A DNA stretch of 61,846 nt, taken from contig DBFD01000005.1 of assembly GCA_002294185.1 (NCBI GenBank), positions 1 to 61,846 on the forward strand, in the 5' to 3' direction. Source of the stretch: Paracoccus sp. UBA889. GTDB lineage: Bacteria; Pseudomonadota; Alphaproteobacteria; Rhodobacterales; Rhodobacteraceae. The notes below the pieces were generated by a model. That model was not told the origin of the DNA. It worked only from the letters and a program-made list of their open reading frames with translations, and made no database searches. Position 1 is the stretch's first letter. Each line of letters opens with the position of its first letter. This document shows positions 26,490-35,150 of the stretch, piece after piece. The translations under genes were made by a program, and so were the position numbers.

Positions 26490-26535
26490 TTTCAATATGT
26501 AAAATCAAGTTCCAGCATGTGAAACAAGATGCTGG
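26490..26535. promoter_or_regulatory. Likely IclR operator: direct and inverted repeats between divergent sugar operons
   Basis: TTTCAATATGTAAAA (26490) and TTCCAGCATGTGAAA (26510) are related 15-mers exactly 20 bp apart, on one face of the helix. CCAGCAT (26512) and ATGCTGG (26529) form an inverted repeat over the second copy. The A/T richness also suggests promoter elements. It lies between iclR and the binding-protein gene. Confidence 0.65.
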
Positions 26536-26569
26536 CTGTTTTACCGGCGAAAATGGGGAGGAGACCCGA

Positions 26570-27805
26570 ATGACGATGCCAAGAACCACCGCGCTGACGG
26601 CGCTGATGGCCGCGCTTGCCTTGCCCGCCATGGCCCAGCAACGCGATCTGACCCTGTTCACCGATGCCTCCGATCCGGCACCCAAGGCCGCCTTCGAGCA
26701 ACTGGTAAAGGGGTTCGAGGAGGAAAACCCCGATGTGAAGGTCACGGTCAACACCTTCGATCACGAAGGCTACAAGACCGCGATCCGCAACTTCCTGACC
26801 GCCGACAGCCCGGATCTGGCCAACTGGTATGCAGGCAACCGCATGGCGCCCTTCGTCAATGCCGGACAGTTCACCGATGTCTCGGATGTCTGGGAGGAGA
26901 ACGGGCTGAAGGAATCGCTGGCGCCGGCGCTGTCGTCGATGACCATCGACGACAAGCAATGGGGCGTGCCCTACACCTATTACCAGTGGGGCATCTACTA
27001 CAACAAGGATGTCTACAAGCAGGCCGGCGTCGAGGTGCCCAAGACCTGGGACGACTTCATCGCGAATTGCGAGAAGTTCAAGGAAATCGGCATCGATTGC
27101 CTGACCACCGGGACCAAGGCGCTGTGGCCCGCCGCCGGAATCTTCGACTATCTCAACCTGCGCACGAACGGCTACGATTTCCACATGCAGCTGACCAACG
27201 GCGAGATTCCCTGGACCGACGACCGCGTGCGCAAGGTCTTTGCCGAATGGGCCAGGGTTTTGCCCTATACCACGCCCAACGTCGCCGCGATCGATTGGCA
27301 GGACGCGGTGTCCAACATCGTGCAGGGCAAGGCCGCGAACTACGTCATGGGCAATTTCGCCGTCGCCACCTTCCGCGATGGCGGGATGACGGACGAGACG
27401 CTGGGCTTCATGGACTTTCCCGAGATCACGCCGGGCATCCCGCGTGCCGAAGAGGCGCCGACGGACACGATCCACATCCCGGCAGGCGCCAAGAACGTCG
27501 AGGATGCCAAGAAATTCCTGGCCTATGTGGCGCGCGCCGATGTGCAGACCGCGATGAACGAAACGCTGGGCCAGTTGCCGATCAACGTCAATTCGACCGT
27601 GGGGGACGATCCGTTCCTGAAACAGGGCTTCGAGGTGCTGTCCACCGCCGAGGGCGGCATCGCCCAGTTCTTCGACCGCGACGCGCCAGCGCAGATGGCC
27701 AAGGCCGGGATGGAGGGATTCCAGGAATTCATGGCCTATCCCGACCGTCTGGACGCGATCCTGGAACGGCTCGAATCGGTCCGCCAGCGCGTCTACAAGA
27801 ACTGA
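26570..27805 (+). CDS. Sugar ABC transporter substrate-binding protein (CUT1)
   Basis: A 411-aa periplasmic protein. A signal peptide (MTMPRTTALTALMAALALPAMA) ends at an AMA-Q cleavage site. The mature part begins LTLFTDASDPAPKAAFEQL and has WYAGNRMAPFV and YYQWGIYYNKDVYKQ segments typical of family 1 extracellular solute-binding proteins. GGGGAGGAG lies upstream of the ATG. The ligand is inferred to be a galactoside oligosaccharide from the alpha- and beta-galactosidase genes of the locus. A strong hairpin follows the gene. Confidence 0.93.
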   Translation: MTMPRTTALTALMAALALPAMAQQRDLTLFTDASDPAPKAAFEQLVKGFEEENPDVKVTVNTFDHEGYKTAIRNFLTADSPDLANWYAGNRMAPFVNAGQFTDVSDVWEENGLKESLAPALSSMTIDDKQWGVPYTYYQWGIYYNKDVYKQAGVEVPKTWDDFIANCEKFKEIGIDCLTTGTKALWPAAGIFDYLNLRTNGYDFHMQLTNGEIPWTDDRVRKVFAEWARVLPYTTPNVAAIDWQDAVSNIVQGKAANYVMGNFAVATFRDGGMTDETLGFMDFPEITPGIPRAEEAPTDTIHIPAGAKNVEDAKKFLAYVARADVQTAMNETLGQLPINVNSTVGDDPFLKQGFEVLSTAEGGIAQFFDRDAPAQMAKAGMEGFQEFMAYPDRLDAILERLESVRQRVYKN

Positions 27806-27815
27806 TCCTGCGCGT

Positions 27816-27849
27816 GGCGGGCGGTTCCCGGAACCGGGTGCCGCCCGCC
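27816..27849 (+). terminator. Strong GC hairpin between binding-protein and permease genes
   Basis: GGCGGGCGG (27816) pairs perfectly with CCGCCCGCC (27841). An inner CCCGG-AA-CCGGG stem extends the fold, and TTTCCCCCC follows. It lies inside an operon, so it probably works as a partial terminator and/or 3' stabiliser, raising binding-protein mRNA over permease mRNA. Confidence 0.8.
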
Positions 27850-27881
27850 TTTCCCCCCTTCCTGATCCGAGGAGTGCGACG

Positions 27882-28811
27882 ATGACCGTCTCGCCCGCCG
27901 CCGCGCTGCCGCCAAATGGCCCGCCCGCGCCGCGCCGCCGCAGGCTGGGGCGCAAGCTGGCGCCCTGGCTGTTCCTGGCCCCCGGCGCGATCATGTTCCT
28001 GGTCTATGTCATCATCCCGATCGGCCAGTCGATCCGGATCTCGTTCTTCGACTGGGACGGGCTCAGCCCGAAGGTCTGGACGGGGCTTTCCAACTATGCC
28101 GAGCTGTGGGGCGATCCGGCCTTCTACACCAGCCTCAAGAACAACGTGATCTGGCTGGTCCTGTACATGCTGGCGATCCCGGCCGGCCTGGCCATTGCGC
28201 TGTTTCTGAACCAGACCGTGCGCGGCATCCGCATCTACAAATCGCTGTTCTTCTTTCCCTTCGTGATTTCGCAGGTCGTGGTCGGCCTGATCTTCTCGTG
28301 GTTCTACGCGCCCGGTTTCGGGCTGTTCTTCGAGATGACGAAATGGTTCGGCGGCGAGGGCGTGGCGGTGCTTGCCAACCCCGATACCGTGACCTACGGC
28401 ATCATCGCCGCAGGTCTTTGGCCGCAGATCGCCTATTGCATGATCCTGTATCTGACCGGCCTGAACGCGGTCGCCCCCGACCAGATCGAGGCCGCCCGGC
28501 TGGACGGCGCCAAGGGGCTGAAGATGCTGTGGTACGTGGTGCTGCCGCAGCTTCGGCCAGCGACCTTCATCGCCGTCGTGGTGACCGTCATCGGCGCCCT
28601 GCGCAGCTTCGATCTGGTGTCGATCATGACTGATGGCGGACCGTTCGGATCGTCGCGGGTGCTGTCCTTCTACATGTATGAACAGGCGCTGTCGGAATAC
28701 GGCTATCGCATGGGATACGGCGCGGCCATCGCGGTGGTCCTGTTCGCGATCATGATGATCTTCATCTCGGGCTTCATCTGGAAGATGTGGCGCGACGAAA
28801 AGGGGCTTTGA
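27882..28811 (+). CDS. Sugar ABC transporter permease 1
   Basis: A 309-aa protein with six predicted TM helices, the first after a basic N-terminus (APWLFLAPGAIMFLVYVIIP). The EAA loop contacting the ATPase is visible (QIEAARLDGAKGLKMLWYVVLPQLRP). MalF/UgpA-like. GAGGAGTG lies before the ATG. One base separates its stop from the second permease gene. Confidence 0.94.
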   Translation: MTVSPAAALPPNGPPAPRRRRLGRKLAPWLFLAPGAIMFLVYVIIPIGQSIRISFFDWDGLSPKVWTGLSNYAELWGDPAFYTSLKNNVIWLVLYMLAIPAGLAIALFLNQTVRGIRIYKSLFFFPFVISQVVVGLIFSWFYAPGFGLFFEMTKWFGGEGVAVLANPDTVTYGIIAAGLWPQIAYCMILYLTGLNAVAPDQIEAARLDGAKGLKMLWYVVLPQLRPATFIAVVVTVIGALRSFDLVSIMTDGGPFGSSRVLSFYMYEQALSEYGYRMGYGAAIAVVLFAIMMIFISGFIWKMWRDEKGL

Positions 28812-28812
28812 G

Positions 28813-29658
28813 ATGTTTCCCAGACCCGTCCAGTCCATGAGCCCGGCCGCGCGGACCACCTACCAGATCGCATTGCCGGTGATGCTGATCCTGTGGCTTC
28901 TGCCGCTGCTGGGCGTGGCCCTGACCTCGGTCCGTCCCTCAAGCGATCTGGCGCAGGGCAATTATTTCGGGGTGCCGTCCTACCTGGCGTTTTCGAACTA
29001 TCTCGACGTGTTCCGCAATTCGCCCTTCGCCAGCTACATGCTGAATTCTTTCCGGGTGACGATCCCGACGGTGATCGGGGCGGTGGCGCTGTCCTGCCTG
29101 ACCGGCTATGCGCTGGCGGTCTACAGGTTCAGGGGCAACCTGATCGTCTTCTTCCTCTTCGTGGCGGGCAATTTCGTGCCCTTCCAGATCCTGATGGTTC
29201 CGGTGCGCGACCTGACGGTGACGATGGGATTATACAATACCATTACCGGGCTGGCGCTGTTCCACATTGCCTTCCAGACCGGGTTCTGCACGCTGTTCAT
29301 GCGCAATTTCATCAAGGCGCTGCCGCGCGAACTGATCGAGGCCGCCCGCGTCGAGGGCGTCAGCGAATGGCAGATCTTCTGGCATGTCGTGCTGCCGCTG
29401 GTGCGGCCCGCCATCGCGGCCCTGTCGGTGCTGGTCTTCACCTTCATCTGGAACGATTATTTCTGGGCAACGGTGCTGACGACCGGGGCCGGCACGCAGC
29501 CGATCACCGCCGGACTGCAATCGCTGAACGGGCAATGGGTGGCGGCCTGGCAACTGGTTTCGGCCGGATCGATCCTGGCCGCATTGCCGCCGGTGGCGAT
29601 GTTCTTTCTGATGCAGAAACACTTCATCGCGGGGCTGACGCTGGGGGCGGTGAAGTAA
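28813..29658 (+). CDS. Sugar ABC transporter permease 2
   Basis: 281 aa, MalG/UgpE-like, with six TM helices and the EAA loop LIEAARVEGVSEWQIFWHVV. It pairs with permease 1 and the ATPase encoded on the opposite arm. Its TAA stop shares a base with the ATG of the alpha-galactosidase gene. Confidence 0.94.
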   Translation: MFPRPVQSMSPAARTTYQIALPVMLILWLLPLLGVALTSVRPSSDLAQGNYFGVPSYLAFSNYLDVFRNSPFASYMLNSFRVTIPTVIGAVALSCLTGYALAVYRFRGNLIVFFLFVAGNFVPFQILMVPVRDLTVTMGLYNTITGLALFHIAFQTGFCTLFMRNFIKALPRELIEAARVEGVSEWQIFWHVVLPLVRPAIAALSVLVFTFIWNDYFWATVLTTGAGTQPITAGLQSLNGQWVAAWQLVSAGSILAALPPVAMFFLMQKHFIAGLTLGAVK

Positions 29659-31730
29659 TGATCCGAACCTGGTCGCTGGACGATGCGCGGCAAAGCCTGG
29701 TCCTGGCCAGCCGCGACGCCCGCCTGCCCGAGATCGTCTATTGGGGCGCGCCCCTGCCGCCGGACGAGGATCTGGCGGCGCTGGCCCGCTCGGGGTTGGC
29801 CGATGTCACCGGCGGGATGCTGGATCGGCTGCCCGAATTGTCGATCTGCCCGGAAGCCTCGCAAAGCTTCCCGGGCGAGCCGGGGCTGATCGCGCGCGAT
29901 CTACAGGGCCGCCCGCTGCGCCCCGCCTTCCGCCTTCAGGGCGACGAGACGGCCGAAGGGCGGCTGGCGCTGTCCTATCGTTGCGCGGCCACCGGCATCG
30001 GCTATCGCGCCAGCTTTGCGCTGGACGCGGATACAGGTCTGGTCGCGGCGCAGGCCGAAATCGACAGCGATCGGCCGATCATCCTGCACTGGCTGGCCGC
30101 GCCGGTCTTTCCGGGCCCGCAACTGGCCGACGAGATGCTGGAAATTTCCGGCCGCTGGTGCGGCGAATTCCAGATCGCGACGTCAGCCTGGCGCCCCGGC
30201 CAGCGCGTGCGCGACAATCATACCGGCCGCACCGGGCACGAACATTTCCCCGGCCTGATCCTGCCCGACCGCGGCGCCGCCAAGACCACGGGCGAGACCC
30301 GCGCCTTCCATTACGCCTGGTCGGGCGGGCACCGGATGCTGGCCGAGGAATTGCCAGACGGCCGCCGCCAGATCCAGTTCGGCCACGCTTCGGGCGCCGA
30401 GCCGGGGCCGGGACGGCATTTTCGCACCGCGACGCTTTACGCGGCCTTTTCGGATCAGGGCTCGAACGGCTGCGCGGTGGCGTTCCAGCGGTATCTGCGC
30501 GCCCGCGCGCCGCAGGCCCGCCCGCGCCCGGTCCACTATAATTGCTGGGAGGCAGTCTATTTCGATCACGATCTGGCCGCGCTGAAAGACATCGCCAGCC
30601 GCGCCGCCGCGCTTGGCGCGGAACGATTCGTGCTGGATGACGGCTGGTTCGGCCGGCGCGACGACGACACGACCAGCCTCGGAGACTGGCAGGTCGATCC
30701 GCGCAAGTATCCCGACGGGCTGGGTCCGCTGATCGCGCATGTGCGCGGGCTGGGCATGGATTTCGGCCTCTGGTTCGAACCCGAGATGGCCAACCGCGAC
30801 AGCGAACTGGCGCGCGCCCATCCCGACTGGATCCTCGGGGCCGGGGATCAGATCGAGGGCCGCGGCCAATGCGTGCTGGACCTGTCGCGGCCCGTGGTCC
30901 GCGACCATCTTTTCGCAGCCGTCGACGCCGTTCTTTCGGCTCACGCGATCGGCTATGTGAAATGGGATCATAACCGGGTGCTGCCGCATACGGACGCGGC
31001 GCAGGCGCGCGGACTTTATGACGTGCTGGACCGGCTGCGTGCGGCCCATCCGGGCGTCGAATTCGAAAGCTGCGCCTCGGGCGGGGGGCGGATCGATTTC
31101 GGCATTCTCGAACGCGCCGCACGGGTCTGGCTGTCGGACAGCAATGACGCGCTGGAACGGCTGCGCATCCAGCACGACGCAGCGCTGTTCCTGCCCGCCT
31201 GCGTCACCGGCAGCCATGTCGGCCCCCGCATCTGCCACACGTCGGGGCGCGAGATCGACATCCACACCCGCGCCTGGACCGCGGCCCAGCGGCACATGGG
31301 ATTCGAGATGGACCCGCGCGAACTGACCGATGACGAGGCGCGGGTGCTGCGCGACGTGACCGCGTGGTGGAAGGCGGGTCGCGACTGGCGGATGGAGGCC
31401 GATATCCTGCGGCTGGACAGCGCCGATCCGGCCGTTCTGGCCGAAATGCAACTGGCCCGCGACGGCCGCCGCTTCGTGGCCTTCGCCGCGCAGATGGCCA
31501 GTTCGGCGCCGATCCTGCCCCGGCCGCTGCGGCTGGCCGGGCTGCAGCCGGATGCCCGCTATCGGCTGCGCTTGCTTGATACCGGGCAGGGCACGCGGCT
31601 TTCGCGCGGGCTGCCGGCGCTGAAGGCCGGGCCGGTCACGGCCAGCGGTCAGGCGCTGATGCGGCGCGGCGTCACCCTGCCATGGACCTTTCCACAGCGG
31701 ATCCGGGTGATCGAAGGAGAAAGGGCATGA
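29658..31730 (+). CDS. Alpha-galactosidase, GH36
   Basis: A 690-aa enzyme starting MIRTWSLDDARQ, set by the overlap with the permease stop. An N-terminal beta domain (about 1-300) is followed by a TIM barrel with FVLDDGWFGRRDDD, GDWQVDPRKYPDGL, the nucleophile about D437 (VKWDHNR), ESCASGGGRIDFG, and the acid/base about D494 (WLSDSNDALERL). There is no signal peptide, so it hydrolyses imported alpha-galactosides in the cytosol. It releases galactose for the oxidative route encoded on both arms. It overlaps dgoK by 4 nt. Confidence 0.95.
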   Translation: MIRTWSLDDARQSLVLASRDARLPEIVYWGAPLPPDEDLAALARSGLADVTGGMLDRLPELSICPEASQSFPGEPGLIARDLQGRPLRPAFRLQGDETAEGRLALSYRCAATGIGYRASFALDADTGLVAAQAEIDSDRPIILHWLAAPVFPGPQLADEMLEISGRWCGEFQIATSAWRPGQRVRDNHTGRTGHEHFPGLILPDRGAAKTTGETRAFHYAWSGGHRMLAEELPDGRRQIQFGHASGAEPGPGRHFRTATLYAAFSDQGSNGCAVAFQRYLRARAPQARPRPVHYNCWEAVYFDHDLAALKDIASRAAALGAERFVLDDGWFGRRDDDTTSLGDWQVDPRKYPDGLGPLIAHVRGLGMDFGLWFEPEMANRDSELARAHPDWILGAGDQIEGRGQCVLDLSRPVVRDHLFAAVDAVLSAHAIGYVKWDHNRVLPHTDAAQARGLYDVLDRLRAAHPGVEFESCASGGGRIDFGILERAARVWLSDSNDALERLRIQHDAALFLPACVTGSHVGPRICHTSGREIDIHTRAWTAAQRHMGFEMDPRELTDDEARVLRDVTAWWKAGRDWRMEADILRLDSADPAVLAEMQLARDGRRFVAFAAQMASSAPILPRPLRLAGLQPDARYRLRLLDTGQGTRLSRGLPALKAGPVTASGQALMRRGVTLPWTFPQRIRVIEGERA

Positions 31731-32635
31731 GCCACGCCAACCCCGACTGGATCGCCGCCGATTGGGGCACGACGCATCTGCGGCTGTGGGCCATGAATGG
31801 CGACCGGGTGCTGGATCGCCGTGTCTCGGATCAGGGGATGGGCCGTCTGGCGCCCTCGGAATTCGGCCCGGTGCTGGAATCGGCGCTGCGGGGATGGGGG
31901 GTGGCCCCGGTCGTCGCCTGCGGCATGGTCGGCGCGCGCCAGGGCTGGTTCGAGGCGCCCTATACGCCGGTGCCCTGTCCGGCGCGGCCGCGGCTGGTCA
32001 GGGTGCCGGGGCACGCCGCGCGGCCGGTCTTCATCGCCTGCGGCCTGCGTCAGGACAGCCCGCCCGACGTGATGCGCGGCGAGGAAACCCAGATTGCCGG
32101 CCTGAGCCTGCGCGATCCGGATTTCGACGGCGCGGTCTGCCTGCCGGGGACCCATACCAAATGGGTCACGATTGCGGGCGGGCGCGTTGCCTGTTTCCGC
32201 AGCTGCATGACCGGCGAGATCTTCGATCTGCTCGCCCATCGTTCGATCCTGCGGCACATGCTGGGCGCGGGAGGTGACGACATGGCCGCCTTCGACGCGG
32301 CCTGTCAGGCGGCGCTGACCGATCCGGCCGCGGCCTATGGCGCGCTGTTCGGTCTGCGGGCCGGGGCATTGCTGAACGATCTCGCCCCCGCGACCGCTGC
32401 CTCGCGTCTGTCCGGGCTGCTGATCGGCTGGGAACTGGCCGCGACGCGCGATCTGTGGGCGGGCCGAACGGTGGCGCTGATCGGCAGCCGCGTGCTCAGC
32501 CCGCTTTATGCCCGGGCGCTGGCGACCCGCGGGATCGCCGCCACCGTCCATGACGCCGAATATCTGACCCTCGCCGGGCTTTTTGCCGCGCGCCACAGCC
32601 TGGAAATTTCCCATGACACCGGAGCCCAGCCATGA
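31727..32635 (+). CDS. dgoK: 2-dehydro-3-deoxygalactonokinase
   Basis: A 302-aa kinase phosphorylating 2-keto-3-deoxygalactonate. The opening WIAADWGTTHLRLWAM is the phosphate-binding loop of the ASKHA fold. VACGMVGARQGWFEAPY, CLPGTHTKWV and CMTGEIFDLLAHRSIL are family blocks. The ATG overlaps the alpha-galactosidase stop and its own stop overlaps dgoA (ATGA both times), tying expression together. Confidence 0.95.
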   Translation: MSHANPDWIAADWGTTHLRLWAMNGDRVLDRRVSDQGMGRLAPSEFGPVLESALRGWGVAPVVACGMVGARQGWFEAPYTPVPCPARPRLVRVPGHAARPVFIACGLRQDSPPDVMRGEETQIAGLSLRDPDFDGAVCLPGTHTKWVTIAGGRVACFRSCMTGEIFDLLAHRSILRHMLGAGGDDMAAFDAACQAALTDPAAAYGALFGLRAGALLNDLAPATAASRLSGLLIGWELAATRDLWAGRTVALIGSRVLSPLYARALATRGIAATVHDAEYLTLAGLFAARHSLEISHDTGAQP

Positions 32636-33240
32636 GCCGCCCCCTGATCGCCATCCTGCGCGGAATCACCCCGACCGAGGCGCTGCCCGTGGCCGGGGCA
32701 CTGATCGAGGCGGGCGTGACCCGGATCGAGGTGCCGCTGAACTCGCCCGAACCGCTGGACAGCATCGCCCGCATGGTCACGGCCTACGGGTCGGATGCGC
32801 TGATCGGCGCGGGCACGGTGCTGACCCCCGGTCAGGTGCGCGAGGTGGCCGCGACCGGCGCGCGGCTGATCGTCTCGCCCAATTGCGATCCGGCGGTGAT
32901 CGCGGCCAGCAAGGCCGCCGGGATGGACAGCTTTCCCGGCGTGATGACCCCGACCGAGGCTTTTGCCGCGCTGGCCGCAGGGGCGGACGGTCTGAAGCTG
33001 TTTCCCGGCGAATTGATCGGCCCGGCGGGACTGCGCGCAATGCGCGCCGTGCTGCCGCCGGAGGTGCCGCTGTTCGCGGTGGGCGGCGTCTCGGCCGACA
33101 ACATGGCCGATTGGCACCGCGCCGGTGCCGCCGGATACGGGATCGGATCGGCGCTCTACAAGCCCGGCGACAGCGCCGCGACCGTCGCCGCGAGGGCGCG
33201 CGAGCTGATAGCCCGCTTTGACGGGGCGTGCGCGGCATGA
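32632..33240 (+). CDS. dgoA: 2-dehydro-3-deoxy-6-phosphogalactonate aldolase
   Basis: A 202-aa class I aldolase giving pyruvate and glyceraldehyde-3-phosphate. AILRGITPTEALPV, the Glu in RIEVPLNSPE, GAGTVLT and the Schiff-base lysine in LKLFPGE are visible. It overlaps dgoK upstream and the lactonase gene downstream by 4 nt each. The galactonate version rather than the gluconate KDPG aldolase is chosen from the flanking dgoK and dgoD. Confidence 0.94.
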   Translation: MSRPLIAILRGITPTEALPVAGALIEAGVTRIEVPLNSPEPLDSIARMVTAYGSDALIGAGTVLTPGQVREVAATGARLIVSPNCDPAVIAASKAAGMDSFPGVMTPTEAFAALAAGADGLKLFPGELIGPAGLRAMRAVLPPEVPLFAVGGVSADNMADWHRAGAAGYGIGSALYKPGDSAATVAARARELIARFDGACAA

Positions 33241-34091
33241 CGGCGGGGATCCTTGATGGCCGCGCCTGTTTTCTGGGCGAAGGACCTTTGTGGCACCCGC
33301 TGCGCGGTCAGCTGTTCTGGTTCGACATCCTCGACGGACGGCTGCTCAGCCGCGACGCGCAGGGCGCGCGGGAATGGCCGATCGGCCAGATGGCCGCCGC
33401 CGCCGCCTGGGTCGATGCCGACACGCTGGCGATTTCAACCGAGACCGGGCTGCGGCTTTTCGACATCGCCAGCGGCGCGCACGAGCCGCTGGCCGGAATC
33501 GAGGCCGACAACGCTGCGACGCGCTGCAATGACGGACGGGCCGATCCGATGGGCGGGTTCTGGGTCTCGACCATGGGCAAGCGGGCCGAACCGGGGGCGG
33601 GGGCGATCTATCGCTATTACCGGGGGGCGGTCGCGCCGCTGTTCACCGCGATCACCATCCCCAATGCGATCTGTTTCGCCCCGGATGGACGCCGCGCCTA
33701 TTTCGCCGATACCCCGACCGGCCGGATCATGACGGTCGCGCTGGATGCGCAGGGCTGGCCCGATGGCGCGCCCGAAGTCTTCGCCGATCTTGCCGCGGAA
33801 GGACTGAACCCCGACGGCGCCCAGACCGATGCCCAGGGCGGGGTCTGGAACGCGCAGTGGGGCGCCGGGCGCGTGGCCCGCTATCGCCCCGATGGCAGCT
33901 TCGATCGGGCCATCGCGGTGGGCGGGCGGCACGCATCCTGTCCCGCGTTCGGCGGGCCGGATTTCGCGACCCTGTTCGTCACCACCGCGCGGCAGGGAAT
34001 CGAGGCACCGGATGCGGGGCAGGGCTGTGTCTATCAGGCGCCCGCCGGAATCGCAGGCCGCGCCGAGCCCGCACTGCTGCTGGGCCGCTGA
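33237..34091 (+). CDS. SMP-30/gluconolactonase family lactonase (probable galactonolactonase)
   Basis: A 284-aa six-bladed propeller. Metal-site residues are recognisable: Glu15 in FLGEGPLWH, the Asn in RCNDGRADPMGGFWV, and PNAICFAPDGR and GLNPDGAQTDAQGG loops. It would open galactono-1,4- or 1,5-lactone to galactonate, between the dehydrogenase and DgoD steps. It ends the rightward operon. Start set by the ATGA overlap with dgoA. Confidence 0.9.
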   Translation: MTAGILDGRACFLGEGPLWHPLRGQLFWFDILDGRLLSRDAQGAREWPIGQMAAAAAWVDADTLAISTETGLRLFDIASGAHEPLAGIEADNAATRCNDGRADPMGGFWVSTMGKRAEPGAGAIYRYYRGAVAPLFTAITIPNAICFAPDGRRAYFADTPTGRIMTVALDAQGWPDGAPEVFADLAAEGLNPDGAQTDAQGGVWNAQWGAGRVARYRPDGSFDRAIAVGGRHASCPAFGGPDFATLFVTTARQGIEAPDAGQGCVYQAPAGIAGRAEPALLLGR

Positions 34092-34289
34092 ACGCCGCGC
34101 GGGGCGTCGTCCGATCGGGCGGTGGCAATCGCAGCCGGTCCCGGTCCGGCGCGCCGCCTGCAACAGGAACCGGTCCGGCAGGTGCTGCGCAGGATCGGTT
34201 GCCACGGCATCCAGGCAGGCACCGGCACGACATCCGGCGACGGCATCGGCTGGTCCGTCCTGTCCGCCCGCGCGATCAGGGCCGGTCGG

Positions 34290-35150
34290 TCACGGCCCGG
34301 CCTCGAACCAGTCCAGCATCGCCGTCGCCCAGCCCTTCGGCACCACATGGCCGCCCGGATGCAGCGCGAGGACCAGCGATGCGCCGGGCGCGCAATCGCT
34401 CCACCGCCGGATCTGGAACGACGGATCGCCCGCGAAACCGTCGGGCTGGCTGCGCGGGCAGCGGTTCGCCGCGCGCCAGATCGCCATGGCGGCGAAGACA
34501 TCGCCCTGCACCGCCGTGCCGCCACCGACCGCGCGACCCTCCAGCGGGACGGTGCCGTCGCGCCAGCCATGGGTGTGGAACAGCCGCACCGGACCGGCGC
34601 AGGCGCGCGGCATCGGTCGCCAGAAACTGCCGCCGACCGGGGCATAGGCGGCGAAACTGCCGGGCGTGTCGCAGGCCACGTAACTGACCATCGAGCCGCC
34701 GACCGAAAATCCCGCGAGAACCATCCGCGCCCGGTTCAGGCCCTGGCGGCGGGCGGCATCGTTGGCCACGGCGCGCAGGAACGCGCCCTCGTCACGGCCA
34801 GCCGCGCGCCCCTGGCGCGGAAACAGCCATTGCCGCCCGTCGCGCCCCTCGCGCGGGCTGCCATCCGGGGCGATCACCGCATAGCCACGCCCGGTCAGCT
34901 CGCGAACCACCCCGGACATGGCCAGGATCCCGGATCCGTCACTGCCCCAGCCATGCAGCATCACCACCGCCGGCCAGCCACCGGGCGGCGCCTCGCCCCC
35001 GGGCAGGACCAGATGATAGCTGCCTGAAACCGCGCCCGCCTGAACCTGGCAGGCCGCCTTCCGGTCGGCGCATCCGGCCCGCGCCAGACCCGGCAGCGCC
35101 AGCGCCAGCATCACCAGCGAAATCAGCAGCCCGATCTGCCGCCGGATCAT
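34290..35150 (-). CDS. Secreted alpha/beta-hydrolase (polyhydroxybutyrate depolymerase / LpqC-type esterase family)
   Basis: A 286-aa protein with a signal peptide (LLISLVMLALALPGLARA). The oxyanion region is VVMLHGWGSDG, the nucleophile elbow GFSVGGSM, and the C-terminal His lies in LALHPGGHVVPKGW; paired cysteines suggest export. Its ATG overlaps the OpgC-like gene stop by 4 nt. It resembles the PHB depolymerase/feruloyl-esterase-like family. In this context a carbohydrate acyl-esterase is as plausible as a polyester hydrolase; the substrate is not shown by sequence. Confidence 0.82.
   Translation of the reverse strand: MIRRQIGLLISLVMLALALPGLARAGCADRKAACQVQAGAVSGSYHLVLPGGEAPPGGWPAVVMLHGWGSDGSGILAMSGVVRELTGRGYAVIAPDGSPREGRDGRQWLFPRQGRAAGRDEGAFLRAVANDAARRQGLNRARMVLAGFSVGGSMVSYVACDTPGSFAAYAPVGGSFWRPMPRACAGPVRLFHTHGWRDGTVPLEGRAVGGGTAVQGDVFAAMAIWRAANRCPRSQPDGFAGDPSFQIRRWSDCAPGASLVLALHPGGHVVPKGWATAMLDWFEAGP

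Noticed and set aside
34092-34289. Possible short gene between the lactonase and esterase genes
   Set aside because: About 200 bp with no ribosome site, no coherent frame and no clear terminator; nothing could be supported.
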